Below the pieces are notes generated by a model that ran no database searches, was not told where the DNA came from, and was given only the letters and a program-made list of their open reading frames with translations. 34,250 nt of DNA, taken from the NCBI GenBank assembly GCA_009835985.1, contig VXWI01000056.1:1-34250 (forward strand), in the 5' to 3' direction. The DNA comes from Acidobacteriota bacterium. GTDB taxonomy: Bacteria > Acidobacteriota > Vicinamibacteria > Marinacidobacterales > Marinacidobacteraceae. Positions 1 to 9,451 of this stretch are shown piece by piece. Numbering within the stretch: the first letter of the stretch is position 1; every line of letters starts with the position of its first letter. The position numbers were made by a program, and so were the translations under genes.

Positions 1-75
1 CACCGGGAGAACTGGCGCGCCGCGCACGTCGTAACTCCACTCGCTCTCAGGGCGCCCCCGGCCTGGAACGCCAAC
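1..75. repeat. Degenerate, edge-truncated copy of the intergenic repeat
   Basis: The first 14 bases (caccgggagaactg) match the centre of the long repeat form at 18616-18694 and 26588-26664. Bases 60-72 carry the ggcctggaacgcc segment of the family. The intervening sequence does not align well, so this is either a decayed copy or two fragments. The left part is cut by the window edge. Confidence 0.35.
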
Positions 76-88
76 CTCCCCTCCCCCA

Positions 89-94
89 TACGAT
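89..94 (+). promoter_or_regulatory. Putative leaderless -10 box (TACGAT)
   Basis: TACGAT fits TANNNT and ends exactly 7 nt before the ATG at 102, with no Shine-Dalgarno sequence in between. This is the geometry expected when transcription starts at the start codon. No -35 box is visible. Support comes from the same arrangement at 9439, 14238 and 17911. Confidence 0.4.
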
Positions 95-101
95 TCCCAC
101 C

Positions 102-1886
102 ATGCGCGGAATCCTCGTCTCCGGCTGCGCTGTCCTGCTGCTCCTCGCCGCCTGCGGCCCCGACCGTCCGGAGCAGGGCACCCTGCCTCCGCTCCACTAC
201 CTCGCGACCGCCGACCAGGCTGGCCCCGTCGCCTACCGCGACCCGGTGGGGGCGATCTCTCCCGACGGGAACTGGCTCGCCACCCTGGAACGGGGACAGG
301 TCCGCATCGCGCCAGCCGCAGGCGGCGCCGCCCAGCGGGTCGGCCCCGGCACCGCATCCATCCGCTACCTCGCCTGGCTTCCGGACAGCCGCCGGGTGCT
401 GGTGCACGAGAACGTCTTCGACCGGAGCCGCCAGGAGTGGTGGATCTACGACCGCGCCGACGGCAGCCGCAGGCCGCTGTGGCCCGACCGTCCGGCGGAC
501 GCCAGCCCCTCGACCGGCTCGCTGGCCCAGTTGAGCTGGTCCGCCGACGGGTCGGCCGTCGCCGGGGTAACCCGAGAGGACGGGGGCTCGACGGTGTGGG
601 TTCTCGATGCGGACGGCCGCAGCGCGAAGGCCCGAGCGACCGCCGAGCGCCTGTCCTTCCCTGCCTGGTCTCCCGACGGCCGGATCGCCTGCCTCGTCCG
701 CGCCGATGATCACCAGCAGTTGCACCTGCCCTGCTCGGCGACCGAGCCGCTCTTCGACGATCAGGAGGCCTACGGCCGCATCGCCTTTTCTCCCGACGGG
801 GAGTGGGTGATCTACGGGGTTCCCGGGGAGGGCGGTTTTCTCGACCTCTGGATGCGCCGGGTGAGCGGGGGCCGTCGCACTCGGCTGACGCGCTTTGCGC
901 GCGACGCCTACTCGCCCTCGGTCGGCGCCGGCGGCGAGTTGGTCTTCAAGAGCCAGGACTACCGGGTGTTCCTCGCGACGGTCCCGGCCGACGGAGGCCG
1001 CCCGGAGCCGCTGACCGCATTCCAGTCGGAGACGCCGACCTGGAGCCCGGACGGCAGTGAGATCGCTTTCACCTTCGGGAGCTGGCGGCACGTCACCGAC
1101 GACATCCACTATCCGGACATCGCCCAGCACCTGGGGACGGTCACCGCCAGCGTCGAGACGCCGCACCGCGAGCCGCAGCGGGTCGTGCGCCAGTCCTACT
1201 CGGAGGACCAGGGCATGCAGTGGTCCCCGAACGGCCGCTGGATCGTCTTCCACACCCACGAGGAATCGGACGACATCTGGCTGATGGCGGCGGACGGGAC
1301 GGGAGCGCACCAGATCAGCGAGGACGGCCACGAGACCGGTTGGGCCCGCTGGTCGCCCGACAGCCGCTTCGTGGTCTTCACGAGCTACCGGCGCGACGAG
1401 GCCGGCGCCCGGCACGGTGGGCTCTACGTCATCGGAGTGGACCAGGAGACCGGCGAGATCACGGAGCCGCAGCAGCAGGTACCGCTCGAAGGCTTCTCGG
1501 AGGACGTGATCCAGGCGGAATGGGCGGATGCGGGGGAGACACTGCTCTTCGAGTCCGCCGCGGCGGTGGGCCAGAAGAGCCTCTGGACCGTGCCCCGCAC
1601 CGGCGGGGCGCCCACCCGCTTTCACGAGTTCGGCTCGGACCAGATCCACTCCGGGATCGGGGTTTCACCGGACAGCGCGTGGGCGGCCTATATCGATCGT
1701 GCCGACGACGGCTTCTTCCAGGTCTTCCGGGTGCCCCTGGGCGGCGGAGAGGCGGAGCAGATCACCGCGGATCCCACCCACAAGACCCAGCCCGCCTGGT
1801 CACCGCTCGGTGACCGGATCGTGTTCACCGTCTTCAGCTACCGCGCCCACTTCTGGCGGATCCACCCGTTCTCGCTCCGCCGCTGA
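102..1886 (+). CDS. Exported PD40/TolB-like beta-propeller lipoprotein
   Basis: A 594-residue protein that opens with a lipoprotein signal (hydrophobic segment ending LLAAC, lipid-modified Cys about residue 19). The rest is built from repeated PD40 motifs of the form WSPDGxxIxF: AWLPDSRR, SWSADGSA, AWSPDGRI, AFSPDGEW, TWSPDGSE, QWSPNGRW, RWSPDSRF, GVSPDSAW and AWSPLGDR. This indicates one or two beta-propellers like those of TolB and the N-terminal domains of periplasmic peptidases. No catalytic domain follows the propeller, so a binding or scaffolding role is more likely than peptidase activity. The ATG at 102 has no ribosome-binding site but follows a TANNNT box. A frameshifted relative of its C-terminus lies at 3315-3531, so the locus once held at least two such genes. 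The substrate is unknown. Confidence 0.85.
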   Translation: MRGILVSGCAVLLLLAACGPDRPEQGTLPPLHYLATADQAGPVAYRDPVGAISPDGNWLATLERGQVRIAPAAGGAAQRVGPGTASIRYLAWLPDSRRVLVHENVFDRSRQEWWIYDRADGSRRPLWPDRPADASPSTGSLAQLSWSADGSAVAGVTREDGGSTVWVLDADGRSAKARATAERLSFPAWSPDGRIACLVRADDHQQLHLPCSATEPLFDDQEAYGRIAFSPDGEWVIYGVPGEGGFLDLWMRRVSGGRRTRLTRFARDAYSPSVGAGGELVFKSQDYRVFLATVPADGGRPEPLTAFQSETPTWSPDGSEIAFTFGSWRHVTDDIHYPDIAQHLGTVTASVETPHREPQRVVRQSYSEDQGMQWSPNGRWIVFHTHEESDDIWLMAADGTGAHQISEDGHETGWARWSPDSRFVVFTSYRRDEAGARHGGLYVIGVDQETGEITEPQQQVPLEGFSEDVIQAEWADAGETLLFESAAAVGQKSLWTVPRTGGAPTRFHEFGSDQIHSGIGVSPDSAWAAYIDRADDGFFQVFRVPLGGGEAEQITADPTHKTQPAWSPLGDRIVFTVFSYRAHFWRIHPFSLRR

Positions 1887-1899
1887 CGGAATCCAGAGC

Positions 1900-3219
1900 C
1901 TACCGGTCAGGACGCACGTCAATCCCCTCGAAGCTGGTGGGACTTAAGTACTCGGCGCTCGTCGCGGAGACGCCCCGGGGGTAGATGCACCTGAGCGAGT
2001 CAATGTCCCGGGGCGCGAAGTAGTAGAAATCGGAGCCGCTCAGCCAGGGGGAGGACAGACTTCCCCACGCCATCCGTACCCCCGGTTCACCAAACGGCGC
2101 ATCACGATGGATGAATCCCAGTAGGTGAGCCACTTCGTGAACGATAGTGTGGCCGCCGCGCCCATTGGCGGCCCAGCGCCCGATGCAGCAGTCGTCGGCG
2201 TCGGTCCACCACGACCCCATCGTCCGCATGTTGTAGCTCGTCGCGCCCCACTCAATGTGGGCAACCATCGGCGCCCCTCCGCGGTGGTCCCAGAACTCGG
2301 ACTCGTCGTCCATGTAGAACGCGAGAAGTTGGTTCCTCTCGCGAGGCAGTCCTCCCGACTCGCCGAACCGATGGTAGGCCGTGTTGAACCCGCTGCGGGC
2401 ACCCCGAGGTACGGGGATAACTGCGCCCATTTCCACAATTTTGTAACCGGTTTGCTGCAAGATCGTGTCCTCCAGAAGGCCGACAGGAGCCAACAGCTCT
2501 TCCAGATCGGTTCGGGTGACGAACGGGGGGAAGTTATTCACCAGGTCAACCCGGAACGGCGTCCTGCCGTCCCACTCGCCTACAACAGCCTCGTTGAAGC
2601 GGAGGGCCTCCCGCCGCTGCACCGTGCAGTCCAGCGGTTCGGGATTGGGGTTGTGCAACCGGACCCGGTAGAGGTCGTCGTTGTCGAAGGCGAATCGAGA
2701 CAAATCGAGGTTCACGGGTTCCCCCGTAATCTGTGATTCGATGCGGGAGCCGGCTACCAGTTCTATCGCGTCAGCGTGCATGCTGATGCCATCAGCATCA
2801 TGGTCATCGTCCTGAATCAGATAGGTAAACCGAATCCATCCCCCAAGATGCGTGTCAAAGATCGCGGGGCGCCGGTGCTCCCCAATCTCCAGGTTCAGAA
2901 CGGGATACCCGATGACGCGAACCCGATTCTCTCGGTTCGTGCCCCATGTGACATCAATCCAGATTTGCTCATCAATCAGGTAGCCGACGCGATAGTCAGC
3001 CGGACTGCCAATCCAGTTAAGGTCCCGGATCTCTAGAGTCTGCGCTGTCGGGGCGGGTGGCGGCGAAGGCACCGGAGCCGTTGGAGCCGGCGGCGTCGGC
3101 TGCGCCGACGGAGGGCCATCAGCGCATGCCGCCCCGAACGTGAGCAGGGCGGCACACGACGTGCCTCGCCACTGTCGACCAAGCTTCGGCAAACCGCCCT
3201 GGCGGCGGACTCCCCGCAC
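1900..3219 (-). CDS. Putative secreted metzincin-type zinc metalloprotease
   Basis: A 439-residue protein transcribed towards the PD40 gene, with only 13 nt between the stop codons. The start is GTG at 3219, chosen because a strong AAAGGAG lies 7 nt upstream (about 3227-3233 on the minus strand). The N-terminus has a basic stretch, a hydrophobic segment ending FGAAC (weak lipobox) and a Pro-rich linker at residues 35-58, suggesting export and possible lipid anchoring. Near residues 361-372 it carries HEVAHLLGFIHRD, the HExxHxxGxxH/D zinc and catalytic signature of metzincins. A Met follows in RMAWGS, a candidate Met-turn, and FAPRDIDSLRCIYP resembles the matrixin C-terminal end. The N-terminal 300 residues are not recognised. 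GC content looks lower than in the core genes, consistent with acquisition. The target is unknown. Confidence 0.75.
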   Translation of the reverse strand: MRGVRRQGGLPKLGRQWRGTSCAALLTFGAACADGPPSAQPTPPAPTAPVPSPPPAPTAQTLEIRDLNWIGSPADYRVGYLIDEQIWIDVTWGTNRENRVRVIGYPVLNLEIGEHRRPAIFDTHLGGWIRFTYLIQDDDHDADGISMHADAIELVAGSRIESQITGEPVNLDLSRFAFDNDDLYRVRLHNPNPEPLDCTVQRREALRFNEAVVGEWDGRTPFRVDLVNNFPPFVTRTDLEELLAPVGLLEDTILQQTGYKIVEMGAVIPVPRGARSGFNTAYHRFGESGGLPRERNQLLAFYMDDESEFWDHRGGAPMVAHIEWGATSYNMRTMGSWWTDADDCCIGRWAANGRGGHTIVHEVAHLLGFIHRDAPFGEPGVRMAWGSLSSPWLSGSDFYYFAPRDIDSLRCIYPRGVSATSAEYLSPTSFEGIDVRPDR

Positions 3220-3314
3220 TTCTAGTCTCCTTTCATCCAGCGGCGACCGCGGGAAGGCCCACCGCAGTCAGCAGAAAGGACTAGTGGCACCAATCTCGAC
3301 GCAGCCCCGTAGAA

Positions 3315-3531
3315 TCTACGATCATAACCTCTCCCAGATCCTGTGGATGCCGGTGAACGGCGGCGAAGCGGAGCAGGTCACTTCGGACCCCAAACCACAA
3401 GATCGAGCCCGCGTGGTCAGCGCGGGTCCGCCGGATCGCGTCCGCCGTCTTTAGCTATCGCGCCCGTTTCTGGCAACTCCATCCCTTCTTGGTCCGGCTC
3501 TGGGAGCTGCGGCCAGACTCTTGTCCGCTAG
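3315..3531 (+). pseudogene. Remnant of a second PD40 lipoprotein gene (C-terminal end, frameshifted)
   Basis: The translation aligns with the last ~60 residues of the PD40 protein at 102-1886. Frame 2 reads ILWMPVNGGEAEQVTSDP against VFRVPLGGGEAEQITADP. Frame 3 then reads EPAWSARVRRIASAVFSYRA followed by RFWQLHPF, against QPAWSPLGDRIVFTVFSYRA and HFWRIHPF. The two halves join at one extra base near 3392-3396 (ccccaaacc against cccaccc). No intact 5' part is visible and the normal stop is lost. The nucleotide sequence has diverged clearly, so this is an old paralog fragment and not a recent duplication. Confidence 0.75.
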
Positions 3532-3737
3532 AACTGGAACGCGCCTGCATACGCATGGGAGACGGATCTGTTCCCCGCCGAAGGAAGTGACTGTCCATTC
3601 CTTGAGAATAGTCCCTCGTACGGTTTCATCCCTTTCCGAACCGGGTCACACACGAGTTGGTATTCTTCCTGCATCTACAAGCACTGAGTTGTGCAGGACG
3701 ACAATCCGTACATCCTTGATATCAGCGAAACTAGCCG
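3532..3737. other. AT-richer intergenic stretch before the AAA-TOPRIM gene
   Basis: No convincing coding sequence, ribosome-binding site or well-spaced sigma70-type promoter was found. Base composition shifts from the GC-rich background to something closer to balanced, continuous with the gene that follows, so it probably belongs to the same acquired segment. Confidence 0.4.
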
Positions 3738-5480
3738 ATGCGAATCCCCGAGTTCTCTGTACGTAACCAGCGAGGCGTCCGTTTCGCGGATTGCCGCGCC
3801 GTACCAAGAGTCATGATCGTCACGGGTCCAAATGGTTGTGGTAAGTCCACCCTGTTGGACGTCCTGCGCCAGTCTCGCGGTCCCGGAGGGCCCATTCTCT
3901 ATGTGGGTCCGCATCGGACAAGCGGACGCCAGCAAGTGCAGATGCGTTATTTGGCCGGCACGAAGTTGCTGATGCGGGACCTCCAGTCAAGTCAGCACCT
4001 GCCCGGTTACGACGGCATTCACATCCATACTACGGCCCGGAGTGCGTGGGATTTCGACGAGACCAATAGCTACCTCAAATACGCCCTGTGTCAAATTGAA
4101 CTCGACCGTCAAGCTGCACTTGCTAACCGATTTGATAGAGCAGGTTACATCGAGGCTGGATCAATGCCGGACGTGTGGCAGCCGCTGAGAGCGATGACTG
4201 AGAATCTGTTGCCTCATCTCCATTTTGAGAAGATTGACGTAACCGACAGGGACCATGTGAAGTGCCTATGGACTGTGCACGGCAAGAACATTCGCGTCGA
4301 TATAGATGATCTGAGCTCCGGTGAAAAGGCGATAATTCAGCTCTTCTTTCCGTTGATCGAGAACCGCATCCAGGCTCGAATTGATCAAGCTGCCCATTCT
4401 GCGGGAGACGAGGCTGACCACCGGGCGACCGAACAAGTGTGCGTGCTCTTGGATGAGCCGGAACTCCACCTTCATCCGAATCTCCAGGGAAAGGTCGTCG
4501 ACTATCTGCGAGGCCTGGCGGAGAAGGAGAACGTCCAGTTCATACTTGCGACACACTCCCCGACGATAGTGGAGAATGGAACCAGTGACGAGTTGTTTCT
4601 GTTGAAACCATCGGAAGCTGTCGGTCCGGAGGAGAACCAACTCATCCGAATTGCCTCAGACAACGAGAAACTGGATTTGATGCGGGATATCTTCGGATCA
4701 ATTTCGAACCTGACCGCCATGCGTACGATCCTGGTTGTGGAGGGTCGGAAGGCGGATCGTGACTCGAAACGAGCGACGGACGAGAGGATCTTCAACTTCT
4801 TGGGCCAGCGCTTTGCCCAAGTCACGATATTGGCGGGCGGTAGCAAGCAGCAGTGCGTTGTATTGGCCGAGAGTCTTGCAGAGATCTTCGCTAACGACCT
4901 GTCATCGAGGGTCGGGTCCTATGCACTCGTGGACCGGGACCTTGGTCAGGAACGTCCAGAGGACGCTCGTGTGAGGCAGTTGCCGGTATCGATGATTGAG
5001 AACCTCTTGGTCGACCCCGAGGTGATTTGGAAGGCAATAGTTACAGTGCGACATAAGACCAGATTTGAACGTAGTGCGGATGTCGAGGCTGGCCTCGAGA
5101 GAATTCTCGACGATCTCAGAGGTCGTGAAATAGAAAGACGAATCAAGGTCGGCGTGGGGTATTTCTCATTCCGAGCTCGAGATCCCGTTGAGGCTATTGG
5201 AGAGCAGGCACGTGTGCATATCTCCAAAGTTGAGGAGGCAACATCGGAGACTCGTACTTCGGAGCTGCGGCAACAGGCTGAGGCGAAGGTACAGCAACTT
5301 CTCGACGAACAATCACGCCGGGAGAACTACAGCGGTAAGGAGATTCTGGCGTCCTTCTATAGGGAATACCTCCATGGGACGGGAATGTCGAAGGAGATTT
5401 TCATCTACGAGTGTGCGCAAGCGGCAGCGGAGCGCGCGACCGTTCGCCGGTTCGTCGACGATCTGTTTTCAAGTATCTGA
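3738..5480 (+). CDS. ATPase fused to a TOPRIM-like (DUF4435-like) domain; probable anti-phage effector
   Basis: A 580-residue SMC/ABC-like ATPase. Walker A is GPNGCGKST at residues 30-38, the signature is LSSGEK near 192, Walker B is VLLDEPELHLHP with D239/E240, and the switch histidine is in ATHSP at 273. From about residue 325 a TOPRIM-like domain follows: ILVVEGRKAD (E335), a glycine-containing AGGSKQQ strand, LVDRDLG (D399, D401), then SMIENLLVDPE. That order matches DUF4435, the nuclease-like domain of the PARIS effector AriB, and is related to OLD-family nucleases. PARIS pairs an AAA ATPase (AriA) with AriB, and fused versions are known, but this protein is shorter than the two combined. 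It may therefore be a separate single-gene type. The last ~150 residues are helical and unrecognised. One sampled 60-base line (4081-4140) is 29/60 G+C, far below the flanking genes, suggesting horizontal transfer. No partner gene adjoins it. Confidence 0.8.
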   Translation: MRIPEFSVRNQRGVRFADCRAVPRVMIVTGPNGCGKSTLLDVLRQSRGPGGPILYVGPHRTSGRQQVQMRYLAGTKLLMRDLQSSQHLPGYDGIHIHTTARSAWDFDETNSYLKYALCQIELDRQAALANRFDRAGYIEAGSMPDVWQPLRAMTENLLPHLHFEKIDVTDRDHVKCLWTVHGKNIRVDIDDLSSGEKAIIQLFFPLIENRIQARIDQAAHSAGDEADHRATEQVCVLLDEPELHLHPNLQGKVVDYLRGLAEKENVQFILATHSPTIVENGTSDELFLLKPSEAVGPEENQLIRIASDNEKLDLMRDIFGSISNLTAMRTILVVEGRKADRDSKRATDERIFNFLGQRFAQVTILAGGSKQQCVVLAESLAEIFANDLSSRVGSYALVDRDLGQERPEDARVRQLPVSMIENLLVDPEVIWKAIVTVRHKTRFERSADVEAGLERILDDLRGREIERRIKVGVGYFSFRARDPVEAIGEQARVHISKVEEATSETRTSELRQQAEAKVQQLLDEQSRRENYSGKEILASFYREYLHGTGMSKEIFIYECAQAAAERATVRRFVDDLFSSI

Positions 5481-5740
5481 ACGTTGCAGCCGAGTTGATG
5501 CTGAGGCAGGCCCAAGCGGATAGGAAGCTCTGCCGCCTGCCTCCAGCCGCGCAGAAGACGCCGTAGGCCTGGTCCCCACCCAGAAACGCATCGCGCTCGC
5601 GATCACAGACTGTCGGGCTCATTTCAGGGCCGCTCGACCAGCTCTCGCCCCGGTGCCGACAACGCCGCCTGGACCACAGCGTGACTGAAGCGGCACATGC
5701 GGGAGCAAACCGCCGGTCGCTGGCGCGCTGACCACCCCGC
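5481..5740. other. Non-coding junction between accessory patch and core genes
   Basis: 260 bases with no credible gene on either strand. Composition returns to the GC-rich background. No direct repeats, tRNA end or integrase remnant marking an island boundary was found. Confidence 0.4.
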
Positions 5741-7504
<1,764 letters not shown>

Positions 7505-7650
7505 ACGGTCAACCGGGAGTGGGGAGCTTCTGTTTCATCGCGGGCGTCCGCGCCTAAACGAGAGCGCGACTGATGGTGAGGTCGTTTTACACCATTCCGT
7601 TGCTGTGAGAATCCAGTCCCGCGGGGTTGGCCAACGGCGGTGATGACGCC

Positions 7651-7697
7651 GCCGGCTTGGAACGCCGGCTTCAGCCGGCACAGCGGCCCAGGGCCGC
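7651..7697 (-). repeat. Double-hairpin intergenic repeat, short form, copy A1
   Basis: Read on the minus strand it is a variable hairpin built on gcggc/gccgc, then tgccggctgaagccggcgttccaa. It is inverted relative to copy A2 at 7772-7818; the 24 bases aacgcc...cacagc recur there as an exact reverse complement. Confidence 0.8.
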
Positions 7698-7771
7698 GGG
7701 CGGGTCGTCGCTGCCCCGGGTGCATCGGCGCGCGCTGCCGAGCCATCCCGGCGAATGAAGTCCGTCCCGCC

Positions 7772-7818
7772 GCCCGCCTGCGGCGGGCTGTGCCGGCTGA
7801 AGCCGGCGTTCCAGGCCG
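7772..7818 (+). repeat. Double-hairpin intergenic repeat, short form, copy A2
   Basis: The variable hairpin gcccgcc-tgc-ggcgggc (7 perfect pairs, 7772-7788) is followed by the conserved arm tgccggctgaagccggcg with ttccaggcc. The conserved end lies 6 nt from the stop codon (7825-7827) of the minus-strand amidohydrolase gene. Confidence 0.85.
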
Positions 7819-7824
7819 TACGCG

Positions 7825-9363
7825 TCAGCTTGGGCGCGGGAGGCGGGGCACCGTGTACGGGCTCACCTCCTGAACGTGACCCCAGATCCGCCGGCCGACA
7901 GCGTCAGCCTCCCGGAGGAGGGCGTCCTCGTCCATGGTGAGGACCGTGCGGTCACGCATGACGAACTGGCCGTCCACCATGACCGACTCGATATCGCCCG
8001 GATGCCCGCTGTGGATCAGCGCCGAGATGAACCTTCCCGCCGGCACCAGGTGGGCCCGCAGCGTGTTCACGACCAGGAGGTCGGCCTTCTTCCCGACCTC
8101 AAGGGTGCCGAGATCGTCGGCCTGGTTGACGGCCTGCGCGCCGCCCTGGGTCGCGTCCGCGAGGACGTCTTCCGGCTGGGGCGAAAGTCCGGGGACCTCG
8201 TCCCCGTCGCGATTGCGCCGGATCCGCTCGGTCAGCATGGCGATGCGCATCACCTGGAAGACATCGTTCGTGTTGTTGTCGGTCCCCAGCGCAATGGGAC
8301 AGCCGGCCGTCCGCAACTCCGCAATGGGCGGACTGATGCCGCGGTTCGACGCCATCCCCGCCTGGTGGGCGATGATCGTGCGCGACCTGCCGAGCAGCGC
8401 GACCTCCTCGTGGTTGACGTAGCGCGCGTGCGCCGCGAACAGCCGGGGCCCGAGGAAGCCGTGCCGGTCCAGGTACTCGGTCGGCCGGATCCCGTGGTGC
8501 AGGACCATGAACTCGTATTCGGCGCGGCTCTGGTTCAGGTGGATCGTGTAGCCGAGATCGTGCCTGTCGGCGAACTCGCGCACCGCCCGGAGCAGTTCAG
8601 GCGACGAGGTCTCGGCGAGCGAGGCAGCCGGGAACACCGAGATACGGCCGTTCCGCGCCCCGTGCCAGGTACTGAACAGATCGCTGATCCGTTCCATGCC
8701 CTCGTCCCGCAGCCGCTCCGAGAACCGGGGCGTCTCGCTGACCGACTCCGCCATCGCCCGCGTGGACATGGGCCCGGGCACGTTCTCCGCGTCGCGGATC
8801 CCCTCCGCGAGGACGCAGCGGAGCCCGGAGTCGGCGAGCACCTCGGCCTCCCGCTGGACGTTCCCGGTGTACTCGACGATGGTCGTGGTCCCGGTGCGGA
8901 TCGCCTCGAGCGCCGCGACCTGCACCATGAGGTTGCCTTCCTCGCCCTCGAGCAGGCCGGCTGGCGAGACCGACAGGTTCGCGGTATTCGGGAAACCGAA
9001 GTCCTCGTTGAAGCCCCGTGCGATCACCGCCCGCATGTGGGCGTGGGTGTTGACGAGGCCCGGGACGAGCGCCCGGTGGCGGCCGTCGTACCGCTCGGCG
9101 CCGGGATAGTCGGCGAGGACGGTGTCGGTCGGACCGATCGCCGCAATCCGGCCGTCCTGGACCGCGAGCGCCACGTCGTCCTGCACGGCGTCCGGGTTCG
9201 CGACGGTGGTGTTCGTGAAGACGACGGTCCCGTTCTGCGGCGCCGCCGCCTGAACACGGCCCGGTTCCAGGAGCATGGCTGCCGTGCCGGCGCCAGCGCC
9301 GGCAAGCACTTGGCGGCGGGTAACGCCGGGACTGCGGAAACTCGGATCGGTGGTTTTCGTCAT
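7825..9363 (-). CDS. Tat-exported amidohydrolase (cytosine deaminase / ATZ-TRZ-like)
   Basis: A 512-residue protein from the ATG at 9363, preceded by AGGAAGG. This start is preferred over longer readings because it places a twin-arginine signal at the N-terminus: TRRQVLAGAGAG with Arg16-Arg17, then a hydrophobic stretch and a cleavage region near VQA. Metal ligands of the amidohydrolase superfamily are present: NTHAHM (H107, H109), YTIHLNQSRAEYE, FAAHARYVNHEE and the Asp in LGTDNNTND. Spacing and the HxxxxxE-like segment resemble deaminases and chlorohydrolases acting on N-heterocycles, although the specific substrate is open. Tat export implies folding with bound metal in the cytoplasm before transport to the periplasm. 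It is divergent from the formamidase gene, 88 nt apart, and its stop abuts repeat A2. Confidence 0.85.
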   Translation of the reverse strand: MTKTTDPSFRSPGVTRRQVLAGAGAGTAAMLLEPGRVQAAAPQNGTVVFTNTTVANPDAVQDDVALAVQDGRIAAIGPTDTVLADYPGAERYDGRHRALVPGLVNTHAHMRAVIARGFNEDFGFPNTANLSVSPAGLLEGEEGNLMVQVAALEAIRTGTTTIVEYTGNVQREAEVLADSGLRCVLAEGIRDAENVPGPMSTRAMAESVSETPRFSERLRDEGMERISDLFSTWHGARNGRISVFPAASLAETSSPELLRAVREFADRHDLGYTIHLNQSRAEYEFMVLHHGIRPTEYLDRHGFLGPRLFAAHARYVNHEEVALLGRSRTIIAHQAGMASNRGISPPIAELRTAGCPIALGTDNNTNDVFQVMRIAMLTERIRRNRDGDEVPGLSPQPEDVLADATQGGAQAVNQADDLGTLEVGKKADLLVVNTLRAHLVPAGRFISALIHSGHPGDIESVMVDGQFVMRDRTVLTMDEDALLREADAVGRRIWGHVQEVSPYTVPRLPRPS

Positions 9364-9438
9364 GGTGGGATGCCTTCCTGGAACGGAGAGTACCGCCTGA
9401 CCCGGCCGGCGCCGGCAAGCGCGACGACCGAACCTCCA

Positions 9439-9444
9439 TAGAAT
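9439..9444 (+). promoter_or_regulatory. Putative leaderless -10 box (TAGAAT)
   Basis: TAGAAT ends exactly 7 nt before the ATG at 9452, the same distance as at 89-94. Nothing resembling a Shine-Dalgarno sequence lies between box and start codon. No -35 element is recognisable. Confidence 0.45.
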
Positions 9445-9451
9445 CGAACCC

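Larger units (their letters stand above)
7505..7824. other. 320-bp intergenic region carrying an inverted pair of repeats
   Basis: No gene is supported on either strand. The region lies between the 5' end of the symporter gene and the 3' end of the amidohydrolase gene, both on the minus strand. It holds two copies of the double-hairpin repeat (7651-7697 and 7772-7818) facing each other. The promoter of the symporter should lie in 7505-7650 but no well-spaced -35/-10 pair stands out. Confidence 0.6.

Noticed and set aside
5481-5740. A short minus-strand reading frame after the AAA-TOPRIM gene as a toxin or partner gene
   Set aside because: It overlaps the end of the AAA-TOPRIM gene, has no ribosome-binding site and shows no recognisable motif.
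7876-9441. A 521-codon plus-strand frame opposite the amidohydrolase
   Set aside because: Low-complexity Arg/Asp/Val/Glu/His composition with no motif; the amidohydrolase on the other strand has all metal ligands and a Tat signal.
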